64,000 bases of DNA from Novisyntrophococcus fermenticellae (GCF_018866245.1 NZ_CP076458.1:2294001-2358000), one strand, 5' to 3'; shown: positions 20,792 to 29,201, counted from the stretch's first letter. A program made the numbers and translations. Notes: generated from the sequence alone by a model not told the origin.

Positions 20792-22591
20792 TTAATCTTC
20801 AATCTGCCGCATCAAATATCTGCCTACAATATTTGAAAACCCTGTAATGTTACGAATATATGCAAAATCCTTACCAAATATCCGCCGTTCTGCCAGCAAC
20901 TCCTGCTCCTCACCGGCAAATACACCAAGCACTGAAATTCCCTGCTGCCTTAATTTACGTACCTCAAATGCAGTATCCTTGACGGCGTATTCCCCCCGAT
21001 AAGGTTCGGGATTCTTGTTTCCCGGACGGTTGACCACCACATCATAGGGTTTTCCGTCACTTAGGACAATTAAAATCTTGTGTTCCTCTTCTCGTGTTGC
21101 AAGCTGGGCCCCCACCGCTTTAATGGCCAGTCCATCCCTGTTATTGGCAGAAGTCATATACTCGAAGATGCGCCCATTCATCTTTCTGTCATCCTCATAG
21201 TCACGAAAACGGTGTAATATCGTATAGTCCCAGAAAGTGCAAAAGCTCATAACACGATGTGAAATCGACAGATTACTCAAAGCCTCGCTGATGGTATACG
21301 CCTGCATAGCCACTTTTCCCTGCCTTTTTCGCTGCGATCCGCTGGCATCAATCAGCACATCTACTGCAAAATTAATGGAATCCTGCTTGATTTCTTTCAG
21401 AAATAGCTTCGTATCCCGGCTTCGGCCCACCTTCCATAACTGGGAAGGATTAATCATCCCACAATCTGTCCGGACGATGTCCTGCTGGTCATGCATGGTC
21501 AATGCCCTGCGCAGCATATCGGTGAGAATACGGATATTTTGCTTTACTATCCGATGATTATCATAATATTCATTGAGATTTTTATCTTTTAACTTTTTCG
21601 CATATTCAAGCTGGTAATTCTTTTTCACCGGATTTTGAAGAATTCCCTCTGTAAAATACAGACTACATTCGTCATGAATTCCGCGGCACATCTGATAATT
21701 CACGGTTTTTTCTTCCCGATTTGACAGATACGTCTTCCCGTAATTCAGCTGTACATAGAGATTCATCTTCTCCAATGCCTCTTCATCTACTACCAGAATT
21801 TTTTTCTTTTTCTTTTCCTCCTCGTTCTTTGCCTGCGGTTCTTCTTCCTTTTCCTCTCGGATATCCAACGTCGTCATGGTTTCGCTGATCCGCTCCAGAT
21901 ATACCTCCAGATTTTCTTCATACATCTCCTCAGACAGATAATCTTTCCAGGAAAATTCTTTCAGTTCCTCCAGTGTTACCGCAAGTACTTTATCAAGACC
22001 ACCCTTCTTCTTCTCAAAATCAGGCTCAACAACCTGATTATAAAGTTCATCAATGACCCGGATAACCCTTCCGGTATCCCGTGTATCCTTTAGGGAATGA
22101 AGTAGTTCCAGCCATCTGGTATTCTGCTTTGTAGTAACGATATGCCCGTCCAGGCTCTCCCTTAAACAGGCTGCTTTAAGCATACCCAGATTAGAAGATG
22201 TCAGCATATTGAATTCCTCGTCCAGAATCTCCTCACAGGCCTTTTTCCGAATTGCGGCAATACCTTCGCGCTCTCCCATCAGACGATCCTTTACTGCCTC
22301 TTCTATGCACAAAGATGAGACCATTAAAAGCGGTGCTTCCTGTGCCTGCATAAAGACTTTTTTCACAAGATACAAGGATAGCTGCTCCCGGTCCAGATAT
22401 TTGGCAAATGCTCCTTGTTTGATGCTGTCATAAATGGAAGTATTTCTGGAAGTCAAAAAGCTTTCCACATCCGGCTTAATCCCCAGTGTGTAATCTCCAC
22501 TTATGGTCCAGACCAGATTTCTGATTCTGTTTTCCAGCTCTAATCTATATTCATCCACTGGGAGGCTCCTTTCTTTATCATGCAAAGACAT
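20792..22591 (-). CDS. VWA-domain protein paired with a MoxR ATPase
   Basis: 599 residues. The N-terminal 400 are helical and charged, with an acidic/Lys-rich stretch near 255-270. A von Willebrand A domain fills about 405-590: VLIDASGSQ gives the DxSxS of a metal-ion-dependent adhesion site and LIVLSDGKPYD its later Asp. MoxR/VWA pairs (RavA-ViaA, NorQ-NorD, CbbQ-CbbO) act as chaperones that insert metals or remodel partner enzymes. Its start overlaps moxR by 14 bases and its stop lies 13 bases before ntpF, so it is placed inside the V-ATPase operon. AGGAG directly abuts the ATG; TTG at 22585 has better spacing and may be the real start. Confidence 0.85.
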   Translation of the reverse strand: MSLHDKERSLPVDEYRLELENRIRNLVWTISGDYTLGIKPDVESFLTSRNTSIYDSIKQGAFAKYLDREQLSLYLVKKVFMQAQEAPLLMVSSLCIEEAVKDRLMGEREGIAAIRKKACEEILDEEFNMLTSSNLGMLKAACLRESLDGHIVTTKQNTRWLELLHSLKDTRDTGRVIRVIDELYNQVVEPDFEKKKGGLDKVLAVTLEELKEFSWKDYLSEEMYEENLEVYLERISETMTTLDIREEKEEEPQAKNEEEKKKKKILVVDEEALEKMNLYVQLNYGKTYLSNREEKTVNYQMCRGIHDECSLYFTEGILQNPVKKNYQLEYAKKLKDKNLNEYYDNHRIVKQNIRILTDMLRRALTMHDQQDIVRTDCGMINPSQLWKVGRSRDTKLFLKEIKQDSINFAVDVLIDASGSQRKRQGKVAMQAYTISEALSNLSISHRVMSFCTFWDYTILHRFRDYEDDRKMNGRIFEYMTSANNRDGLAIKAVGAQLATREEEHKILIVLSDGKPYDVVVNRPGNKNPEPYRGEYAVKDTAFEVRKLRQQGISVLGVFAGEEQELLAERRIFGKDFAYIRNITGFSNIVGRYLMRQIED

Positions 22592-23498
22592 CTCCTGACG
22601 TCCACTCCTCCGGTATACGTGTCATCACCACGTCCTGCACAATTTCCTTTTCAAAGATGTCAAAACACTTATTTGTAATGCCCATGCGGGCTGCCAGTGT
22701 GGGCTTAAGCCCCTGCTTTATAGCAGCGATAGCCCCTGTCATTCCTCTTAAATCCAAAGCCTTTGTAGAAATTTCCCCGTGCTCCGCTTTTAACTGCAAA
22801 TCCAGAAACAGGCCGATCCACTGCTCTTTTGCCCGTGCTCTCATATTCGGGTACATACGCTCCAGGATATAGGACAACGTCTCTTCTGTCTGGGAAGGCA
22901 TATCAATGACAAGGAATCTGGATACCAGAGCTTCATTTAATTCTTTCGTTCCTGCATATCCGTAATTCATCGTTCCGATAAATCTGGCCGCAGGATGCAG
23001 ATCGATTTTATCATATCCTGGTACATCGATGCTTCTTCGGTAATCAAGGGTCGCATGCAGTACAGAAACCGCATCATTCTTGGCCATATTGATCTCGTCG
23101 AGAATTCCAAATCCCCCGTACTCGGCACAACGGTAGATGCTGCCCTTACGCAGTGATACCTCATTGTCCCGAAATGTATCCGTACCGATCAGTTCTGCAC
23201 TGCCGGTGTTTACATGAAAGGAAACGTTATAAGAAGGCCTGCCGAACAGCCATGCCAGATTCTCTGCCAGGACATTCTTTCCTGTGGCCTTGGCACCTGT
23301 AAGCAACAGGTTCTCTCCCTCAAGAAGTGCTGCGATAGACATCTCAAGTATCTCTCTTCCGTAGAAGGGGATTGCAGGCTTTACAACTCTGTGGCTTACT
23401 TTTTCATCTGTCTTGTATTTTTTTCGGAATAACTCCAGGGCTTCAATCAGACCGGAATCAACCTGCTGTGCTTCTAAAACCTTTAATTCTTCTGTCAT
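22578..23498 (-). CDS. MoxR-family AAA+ ATPase
   Basis: 306 residues. Walker A is GAKATGKN near residue 70, Walker B is FGILDEINMA near 130, and the MoxR-type region following (LHPAARFIGTMNYGYAGTKELNEALVSRF) holds sensor 1 and the arginine finger. Works with the VWA protein encoded next. First gene of the operon that continues into the nine V-ATPase genes without any visible terminator. ATG at 23498 is chosen because GGAGG lies six bases upstream; earlier ATGs at 23516-23522 have none. The target enzyme is not proven, but the linkage suggests the V-ATPase. Confidence 0.9.
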   Translation of the reverse strand: MTEELKVLEAQQVDSGLIEALELFRKKYKTDEKVSHRVVKPAIPFYGREILEMSIAALLEGENLLLTGAKATGKNVLAENLAWLFGRPSYNVSFHVNTGSAELIGTDTFRDNEVSLRKGSIYRCAEYGGFGILDEINMAKNDAVSVLHATLDYRRSIDVPGYDKIDLHPAARFIGTMNYGYAGTKELNEALVSRFLVIDMPSQTEETLSYILERMYPNMRARAKEQWIGLFLDLQLKAEHGEISTKALDLRGMTGAIAAIKQGLKPTLAARMGITNKCFDIFEKEIVQDVVMTRIPEEWTSGDVFA

Positions 23499-23530
23499 TT
23501 TTTCCTCCAGAACCATTATCATTTTTTATC

Positions 23531-23560
23531 ATTATAAACAAGAAAAACCCCTAAAGTCAA
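23531..23560 (-). promoter_or_regulatory. Candidate promoter of the moxR-vwa-V-ATPase operon
   Basis: Coding strand TTGACT (plus 23555-23560), 18-base spacer, TATAAT (plus 23531-23536), about 33 bases before the moxR ATG. The -35 lies inside the tRNA terminator stem. Confidence 0.6.
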
Positions 23561-23577
23561 TTAACAGACTTTAGAGG
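23543..23577 (-). terminator. Terminator of tRNA-Arg
   Basis: On the minus strand CCTCTAAAGTC pairs with GACTTTAGGGG, then TTTTT. It starts eight bases after the tRNA 3' end. Confidence 0.75.
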
Positions 23578-23584
23578 TCTTATA

Positions 23585-23658
23585 CGTGCGTTAGAAGATT
23601 CGAACTCCCGGCCTTTTGGTCCGTAGCCAAACGCTCTATCCAGCTGAGCTAAACGCAC
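23585..23658 (-). tRNA. tRNA-Arg (anticodon ACG)
   Basis: A 74-base cloverleaf: acceptor GTGCGTT pairs with AACGCAC, D arm contains TAGCTCAGCTGGATAGAGC, anticodon loop CTACGGA gives ACG (Arg CGN, A34 presumably deaminated to inosine), T arm contains GTTCGAATC. CCA is not encoded. Own promoter and terminator flank it. Confidence 0.95.
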
Positions 23659-23691
23659 ATTCTATATCTTGTTGCCTTAACAACAAAACAT

Positions 23692-23720
23692 ATCTTACAC
23701 CATAAAAACTAATCTGTCAA
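23692..23720 (-). promoter_or_regulatory. Candidate tRNA-Arg promoter
   Basis: Minus strand TTGACA (plus 23715-23720), 17-base spacer, TAAGAT (plus 23692-23697), about 35 bases before the tRNA 5' end. Confidence 0.65.
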
Positions 23721-23767
23721 CATTTTTTATTTTTTATTTTACTTTGGCATAAGCAGGAACCCTGCCA

Positions 23768-23797
23768 CCGGCAGCTTTCCTTGCATACTTTGGTATA
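23768..23797 (-). repeat. 30-base repeat, copy 1
   Basis: Identical over 30 bases to 43634-43663. On the minus strand it starts TATACCAAAGTATGC and ends GCTGCCGG, and directly follows a terminator U-tract in both places. Confidence 0.85.
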
Positions 23798-23829
23798 AAA
23801 AAAGTGGGGACTTCTTACGAAGCCTCCAC
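23797..23829 (-). terminator. Terminator on minus strand between amt and tRNA-Arg
   Basis: GTGGAGGCTTC pairs with GAAGTCCCCAC (one mismatch, one G-T), loop GTAA, followed by seven T on the minus strand. No protein gene precedes it; it fits the end of the candidate small RNA. Confidence 0.8.
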
Positions 23830-23890
23830 CCTGAGCATTCAAAAACTTGGAAACAGATGTAAAATCAAGGAATCATCTGTCCAACCGGAT
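23797..23890 (-). ncRNA. Candidate small RNA, about 94 nt, unrecognised
   Basis: On the minus strand a promoter (TTGACA, plus 23920-23925; 17-base spacer; TAGATT, plus 23897-23902) faces a stem-loop and a terminator with no protein frame between. Stem: TTGG plus ACAGATG (5' side, plus 23874-23884) pairs with CATCTGT plus CCAA (plus 23847-23859), with a two-base bulge. The 14-base loop contains TTCCTTGA, whose UCCUU could pair with Shine-Dalgarno sequences. I do not recognise the family. The transcript ends are estimated. Confidence 0.5.
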
Positions 23891-23896
23891 ATAAAT

Positions 23897-23925
23897 AATC
23901 TATCATGAAAACCTCATATTGTCAA
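23897..23925 (-). promoter_or_regulatory. Candidate small-RNA promoter
   Basis: TTGACA, 17-base spacer and TAGATT on the minus strand; -35 is perfect and -10 matches four of six consensus bases. Predicted start near 23890. Confidence 0.5.
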
Positions 23926-23974
23926 TCTTAATATTTACTTTTGAATTGATTTCTGAAATTTCTGTTTTTTTGTA

Positions 23975-24003
23975 TTGCTTTTTGAACATGAGCATATTAT
24001 AAT
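23975..24003 (+). promoter_or_regulatory. Candidate amt promoter
   Basis: TTGCTT (23975-23980), 17-base spacer, perfect TATAAT (23998-24003). This would give a leader of about 170 bases before the amt start. Confidence 0.65.
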
Positions 24004-24024
24004 ATTAACCATAATTTTCGGGAC

Positions 24025-24124
24025 AATGAGGTCAGGGTATATGCCTTGGCCTCATTTTATTTACACAATGTAATATTCATTTAGACGAGGATGTCAAGGC
24101 ATTTTTTGCCCTGGCATCTTTTTG
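24025..24124 (+). promoter_or_regulatory. amt leader with two terminator-like hairpins
   Basis: Hairpin 1 (24025-24056): AATGAGG pairs with CCTCATT, inner CAGGG/CCTTG-type pairs, then TTTATTT. Hairpin 2 (24090-24118): GATGTCAAGGCA pairs with TGCCCTGGCATC, loop TTTT, then TTTTTTG. Two stems with T-tracts inside a leader suggest transcription attenuation or antitermination of the ammonium transporter. I do not see the dual hexaloop of ANTAR targets, so the controlling factor is unknown. Confidence 0.55.
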
Positions 24125-24181
24125 TTTGAGTAAATCATCCCGAATATTAAAAATAAAAACAGAAAACAGGAGGGAGTAGTT

Positions 24182-25888
24182 ATGTATTCATCAGTCAACA
24201 CACTCTGGATTCTTGTGGCAACCGCATTGGTTTTCTTCATGCAGGCAGGATTCGCAATGGTAGAAACAGGATTTACAAGAGCGAAAAACGCGGGCAACAT
24301 TATCATGAAAAATCTCATGGATTTCGCCCTTGGAACTCCGATTTACTGGTTATTAGGATTTGGAATCATGTTTGGAGGAGGCGGTGCACTCATTGGAGGC
24401 TTTGATCCTATGGTAAAAGGAGATTATTCCGCCATACTGCCCAGTGGTGTGCCGCCTATGGTTTATCTGATTTTTCAAACGGTCTTTTGTGCTACCGCAG
24501 CAACCATCGTATCCGGTGCAATGGCTGAAAGGACAAAATTCTCTGCATATTGTATCTACAGCATGGTAATCAGTGCGGTGATATACCCTGTATCCGGTCA
24601 TTGGATCTGGGGCGGCGGCTGGCTGGCACAGATAGGATTCCATGACTTTGCCGGTTCTACAGCCGTCCATATGGTTGGTGGTATATCTGCACTGATTGGA
24701 GCAAAGATGCTGGGGCCCCGTATAGGCAAATATGATAAAAAGGGAAATCCCAAAGCAATCCCCGGCCACAGCCTGACACTTGGCGCACTGGGAGTGTTCA
24801 TCCTTTGGTTCTGCTGGTTTGGTTTTAACGGCGGCTCTACTGTCTCTGCAACAGGGGATGACGTCCTTGCTTCCATGGGAAACATCTTCGTAACAACAAA
24901 CATGTCTGCGGCAACGGCCTCCATTGCAGTTATGATGATTACCTGGATTCGATATAAGAAACCCGATGTGTCAATGACACTGAACGGTTCTTTAGCCGGT
25001 CTGGTCGCAGTAACCGCAGGTACGGATCTGGTGTCTCCATTTGGTGCCGCAGTCATCGGAATCATTGCCGGTTTCGCAGTCGTATTCGGAATAGAATTTG
25101 TAGATAAGATACTGAAAATTGATGATCCGGTGGGTGCTGTAGGCGTTCACGGCATATGCGGAGCATTAGGTACCATTCTCACCGGCTTGTTTGCAGTGGA
25201 TGGGGGACTATTCTATGGCGGAGGAGTTTCTTTACTGCTTACGCAAATTCTTGGTGTGATCGCAGTAATGGCATGGGTAACCGTAACAATTACAATTACC
25301 TTTTTTTTGATTGACCATACCATCGGCCTCCGGGTGAGTGAGATTGAAGAGATTGAAGGTCTGGATATTCATGAACATGGTCTCGTCAGTGCATATGCAG
25401 ATTTCATGCCATCTGATATCCATCTTTCAGGCGAAATGAATACATCGCCAGCAGACATTGTTATAGGAAGGTCTGCCGCGGAAACCATTCCCGTTACACA
25501 TGTCAACATTGACAGGAATGAATCATCTGCGTCTAAGATTACAAAGGTTGAAATTATCACCAAGCAAAATAAATTCGAGGCGCTGAAAGCGGCAATGAAC
25601 GAAATCGGCGTCACAGGTATCACTGTGACGAATGTGTTAGGCTGCGGGATTCAAAAAGGATCAACCGAATATTACCGCGGCGTCCCGATGGAGATGAACC
25701 TGCTTCCAAAGATACAAATTGAGATTGTAGTAAGTAAGGTGCCTGTCGATCTGGTCATTCAGGAAGCCAGAAAGGCTCTGTATACCGGTAATATCGGAGA
25801 TGGAAAAATATTTATATATAATGTAGAAAATGTCATTAAAGTGCGTACCGGTGAATCCGGCTATGATGCTTTGCAAGGAGAAGAATAG
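24182..25888 (+). CDS. amt: Ammonium transporter with fused C-terminal PII domain
   Basis: 568 residues. Residues 1-405 are an Amt/Mep/Rh channel with about 11 membrane helices and the two pore histidines (STAVHMVGG near residue 160 and VGVHGICG near 323). After a linker, about 455-568 form a PII signal domain: T-loop GIQKGSTEYYRG, B-loop GNIGDGKIFIY and C-loop VRTGE. The T-loop Tyr that is uridylylated in E. coli GlnB is replaced by Met (VPMEM), so control is probably by direct ATP/ADP/2-oxoglutarate binding. GlnK normally plugs Amt as a separate protein; here the plug is tethered. GGAGGG lies seven bases before the ATG. Confidence 0.95.
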   Translation: MYSSVNTLWILVATALVFFMQAGFAMVETGFTRAKNAGNIIMKNLMDFALGTPIYWLLGFGIMFGGGGALIGGFDPMVKGDYSAILPSGVPPMVYLIFQTVFCATAATIVSGAMAERTKFSAYCIYSMVISAVIYPVSGHWIWGGGWLAQIGFHDFAGSTAVHMVGGISALIGAKMLGPRIGKYDKKGNPKAIPGHSLTLGALGVFILWFCWFGFNGGSTVSATGDDVLASMGNIFVTTNMSAATASIAVMMITWIRYKKPDVSMTLNGSLAGLVAVTAGTDLVSPFGAAVIGIIAGFAVVFGIEFVDKILKIDDPVGAVGVHGICGALGTILTGLFAVDGGLFYGGGVSLLLTQILGVIAVMAWVTVTITITFFLIDHTIGLRVSEIEEIEGLDIHEHGLVSAYADFMPSDIHLSGEMNTSPADIVIGRSAAETIPVTHVNIDRNESSASKITKVEIITKQNKFEALKAAMNEIGVTGITVTNVLGCGIQKGSTEYYRGVPMEMNLLPKIQIEIVVSKVPVDLVIQEARKALYTGNIGDGKIFIYNVENVIKVRTGESGYDALQGEE

Positions 25889-25920
25889 TCTGCTCATCGC
25901 ACTGCTTGATTTTCTAAAAG

Positions 25921-25969
25921 ATAAGGGCTGTTCCCATTCGGGTTTTTACCGAATGGGAACAGCCCTTAT
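25921..25969. terminator. Bidirectional terminator between amt and uxaB
   Basis: A perfect 21-base-pair stem (25921-25941 with 25949-25969, core GGGCTGTTCCCATTCGG) with a seven-base loop. Both sides carry short T-rich tails, so it can serve both convergent genes. Confidence 0.9.
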
Positions 25970-25994
25970 CTTTGTTGCATATCCGTATTCTGAA

Positions 25995-27488
25995 CTATGC
26001 CCGTGCAAGACAATTCTTCATGACTTCGTAAGATCCATGTTCTCTCACCATGGCCAAATCGTCTGTCACTGTCTCTAAAAGCCCCGGAATCAGTGTCAGA
26101 TCTTCTCCCCAGAATTTTGAATTGGAAAGTACAGCTTTGGCCAGATCTGCACTGTTGTCGTTTTTATGGGCAGCGAAGAATTCCAAGACAAAACGGTCAT
26201 CCTTGATTTCATACTCATTTTCACCGCGTACACCCACCAATGCATCTTCTTTCAGGCGCTTTCCCGTATAGAACTGAATATAGAAGGCCAGAGAAGCTGA
26301 AATGCAGGCCGGAACCTCACCGGACTTCTCCACATATCCTTTCAGAGATGGCAACACTCTGGCTTTCCATTTGGAAGTGGAATTTAGAGAGATGGACAAA
26401 AGTGCATGATCGACAAAAGGGTTGTTAAAGCGTTCCCTTACAGCAGACGCAAAATCCTTTAGTTCCCTTTCTGGCAGAGTAAGCGTGGGAATAATTTCAT
26501 CGTAAATCGTTTTATTCATAAATCTGCTGATTACATCATCATTCATACAATCCCTGATGATGTCCTGTCCTGCAAGGTAAGCCCCCAGAACCATAGATGT
26601 ATGTGCGCCATTCAAAATACGGACTTTTCTCTGCTTATAAGGTTTGTGATCCTTACAGATAATAATCGGAAGTCCTGCTTTTTCAAATGGCAGCTCTTCT
26701 TTCAGAGTGTCCGGGCCTTCGATTACCCAGAATCCAAATACTTCTCCAGTATCTATCAGATTATCTTCATATCCGAGTTCTTCACAGATCTGCTTTGCTT
26801 CATTTCTCGGATATCCTGTTACAATACGGTCAACCAGTGTGGAGCAGAAGATGTTTTCTTCCTTCACCCAATTTTTGAAGTCATCTCCCAGTTTCCACTG
26901 ATCCACATACTGCAGTACGCATTTTTCCAGTTCTTTCCCATTGTCGTCAATTAATTCACAGGATAGAATAATAAATCCTTTTCCTTTTTCATTCCCGAAA
27001 TATTTAAAACGCTCGTATAAAAACTGTGTCAATTTACCCGGATAGCTGGCAGCCGGAACATCTTCGAATTTACAGGACGGATCATATACGATACCTGCTT
27101 CCGTGGTATTGCAGCTGATAAACCTAAGATCCGGATTTTTCGCACAGTCCAGAACTTCCTGATAATCTTCATAAGGATTCAGGCAACGGCTGACACTTGA
27201 TATTACGCGCTTGGAATTGATACATTCCCCATTCTCGAATCCACGTAAAAACAGGGTATAAAGACCTTCCTGCCCATTGATCATATCTGACATTCCAGAT
27301 CCGATCGGCTGACATAAAACCACTTTTCCGTTGAATCCTGCACGCTCATTCAGCAGATCAAACCAGTAATCCACAAAGGCACGCAGAAAATTGCCTTCTC
27401 CAAATTGCAGAACACGCTCCGGTGCCTCTTTTAATAAATATCCGTCGTATCCTTGCTCTTCCAGTGTTTTATAACTTAATTTCTTCAT
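25995..27488 (-). CDS. uxaB: Tagaturonate reductase (altronate oxidoreductase)
   Basis: 497 residues of the mannitol dehydrogenase/UxaB family: N-terminal nucleotide-binding region with QFGEGNFLRAFVDYW and a C-terminal helical substrate domain containing the catalytic Lys region KVRILNGAHTSMV. It converts D-tagaturonate to D-altronate with NADH in galacturonate breakdown. It lies 32 bases after uxaA in the same operon, divergent from the regulator and uxaC. Length and motifs are normal. Confidence 0.93.
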   Translation of the reverse strand: MKKLSYKTLEEQGYDGYLLKEAPERVLQFGEGNFLRAFVDYWFDLLNERAGFNGKVVLCQPIGSGMSDMINGQEGLYTLFLRGFENGECINSKRVISSVSRCLNPYEDYQEVLDCAKNPDLRFISCNTTEAGIVYDPSCKFEDVPAASYPGKLTQFLYERFKYFGNEKGKGFIILSCELIDDNGKELEKCVLQYVDQWKLGDDFKNWVKEENIFCSTLVDRIVTGYPRNEAKQICEELGYEDNLIDTGEVFGFWVIEGPDTLKEELPFEKAGLPIIICKDHKPYKQRKVRILNGAHTSMVLGAYLAGQDIIRDCMNDDVISRFMNKTIYDEIIPTLTLPERELKDFASAVRERFNNPFVDHALLSISLNSTSKWKARVLPSLKGYVEKSGEVPACISASLAFYIQFYTGKRLKEDALVGVRGENEYEIKDDRFVLEFFAAHKNDNSADLAKAVLSNSKFWGEDLTLIPGLLETVTDDLAMVREHGSYEVMKNCLARA

Positions 27489-27520
27489 GTCTTTCCCCTT
27501 TCTATTGAATTTATTTATAG

Positions 27521-28999
27521 CTACAGGGTTACTCCCTGTTTAAAGATTGCCATATCGTGAAATCCTTTTTTCTCCGCCTTCACCAGTTTCCCGGAAGCCA
27601 CCTCTATGACATAGTCAAACAACTTCTCAGCCGTCTCTTCCAGTGTTGCATCCTCTGTCAGACGTCCACAGTTAAAATCAATCCAGTTGTTCTTTCTCTC
27701 ACTTAAACCCGTGTTCGTCGAGATTTTCACTGTTGGAACAGGTGAAGCAAAAGGGGTTCCCCGCCCGGTTGTAAACAAAACCATATGGGCTCCACTTGCC
27801 GCAAGCGCAGTAGCCGCAACCAGATCATTGCCCGGTGCACTCAAAAGATTCAAGCCTTTCTTCTTTACCGGCTCGCCATAGGACAAAACATCTCTGACTG
27901 CTGCACTTCCACTCTTCTGCGTACATCCCAGAGATTTATCCTCCAACGTAGAGATGCCTCCCTTTTTATTTCCGGGAGAGGGGTTTTCATAAATTGTCTG
28001 ATTATGGCTTTTAAAGTAATTCTTAAAATCATTTACCAGATGAACGGTCTTTTCAAATATTTCTTCATTTTCACAGCGATTCATCAGAAGCGTTTCCGCT
28101 CCAAACATCTCCGGAACTTCGGTCAGTATCGTGCTTCCTCCCTTTGAAATCAACAGATCCGAGAACCTTCCAACCGTCGGATTTGCAGTAATACCCGACA
28201 GACCATCGGAACCACCGCACTTCATTCCGATTATTAATTCACTGACACTGACGGGCTCTCTTTTTGCTTCTTTCACGTGTTTCGAAAGATCTTTCAGAAT
28301 CCTTAAGCCTTCATTTATTTCATCCTCACACTCCTGTGCCACGAGAAAACGAACCCGCTTCTCATCGTAATCACCTATATATTTCTTTAAAATATCAATA
28401 TTACTGTTCTCACATCCCAGACCCAAAACCAGAACCCCACCTGCATTGGGATGGTTGATCAAATCTGCCAGAATTGTTCGGGTATATTCCTGATCCTCAC
28501 CCATCTGGGAACATCCATATGGGTGGGGGAATGCACAAACAGCATCCAGGCTGCCTCCTGCCAGGCCGGCAGCCTGTCTTTCGATCCTCTGTGCCACATT
28601 ATTGACACAGCCAACCGTGGGAATAATCCAGATTTCATTACGGATTCCTACTTTATTGTCACTTCTTCGGAATCCCTGAAACATGACTTCTTCCGTGAAC
28701 TTTAAATCCGTCGGGTTTTTTTCATATGTATATTCCAGTAAATCTCCCAGACCAGTCTTCAGATTGTGCGTATGTATCCACCGGCCCGGTTCTATATCTT
28801 CCGTTGCGATACCAATGGGATTTCCATATTTGTAAACCTTTTCTCCGGCTGCCATATACTGCAGGGAGAATTTATGACCCTCCATGATGTCTTCTTTTAA
28901 AGTAATCTCCTTCTCATCTACAATACACATTTTACCTGCACTTAATGGTGTCAATGCCACAGCAACCGTGTCTTTGGGGTGAATCTTCAGATACTCCAT
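27521..28999 (-). CDS. uxaA: Altronate dehydratase
   Basis: 492 residues: an N-terminal SAF-type domain (about 1-90, with HKFSLQYMAAGEKVYKYG) and a C-terminal UxaA catalytic domain with conserved VGCVNNVAQ, PHPYGCSQMGED, VLGLGCENS and GMKCGGSDGLSG; the Cys residues fit a metal-binding site. It dehydrates D-altronate to 2-keto-3-deoxygluconate. First gene of the minus operon; operator 29041-29054 lies 41 bases upstream of the start. Confidence 0.95.
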   Translation of the reverse strand: MEYLKIHPKDTVAVALTPLSAGKMCIVDEKEITLKEDIMEGHKFSLQYMAAGEKVYKYGNPIGIATEDIEPGRWIHTHNLKTGLGDLLEYTYEKNPTDLKFTEEVMFQGFRRSDNKVGIRNEIWIIPTVGCVNNVAQRIERQAAGLAGGSLDAVCAFPHPYGCSQMGEDQEYTRTILADLINHPNAGGVLVLGLGCENSNIDILKKYIGDYDEKRVRFLVAQECEDEINEGLRILKDLSKHVKEAKREPVSVSELIIGMKCGGSDGLSGITANPTVGRFSDLLISKGGSTILTEVPEMFGAETLLMNRCENEEIFEKTVHLVNDFKNYFKSHNQTIYENPSPGNKKGGISTLEDKSLGCTQKSGSAAVRDVLSYGEPVKKKGLNLLSAPGNDLVAATALAASGAHMVLFTTGRGTPFASPVPTVKISTNTGLSERKNNWIDFNCGRLTEDATLEETAEKLFDYVIEVASGKLVKAEKKGFHDMAIFKQGVTL

Positions 29000-29040
29000 G
29001 CCTTCTCCTTTATGTTTGCCTTTATGTTTGTTTATCTTTA

Positions 29041-29054
29041 TGTAAGCGCTTACA
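29041..29054. promoter_or_regulatory. LacI-family operator 1 (uxaAB side)
   Basis: Perfect palindrome TGTAAGCGCTTACA with the central CG of LacI-family sites. A -35-like TTGACA for the minus strand is at plus 29082-29087. Confidence 0.75.
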
Positions 29055-29116
29055 TTTATAAGTACACCATTTTTCCAAATCTGTCAATATGATTTAAGAA
29101 ATTAATAAAAATTTGG

Positions 29117-29145
29117 TTGCTTTTTTCTCTATACTGGCTTATAAT
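29117..29145 (+). promoter_or_regulatory. Promoter of the LacI-type gene and uxaC
   Basis: TTGCTT (29117-29122), 17-base spacer, TATAAT (29140-29145). Predicted start near 29152, so operator 2 lies just inside the transcript. Confidence 0.65.
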
Positions 29146-29170
29146 AATGCCAGAAAAGAAGGGTATGTAC

Positions 29171-29184
29171 TGTAAGTACTTACA
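29171..29184. promoter_or_regulatory. LacI-family operator 2 (uxaC side)
   Basis: Perfect palindrome TGTAAGTACTTACA, differing from operator 1 only at the two centre-flanking bases (TA for CG in the middle). Position downstream of the start site suggests roadblock repression and autoregulation. Confidence 0.7.
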
Positions 29185-29201
29185 AAAAAGGATCTGAACA
29201 C

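Noticed and set aside
24025..24118. ANTAR-type dual hexaloop antiterminator in the amt leader
   Set aside because: The loops do not show the conserved A1/G4 hexaloop pattern; only general terminator-like hairpins can be claimed.
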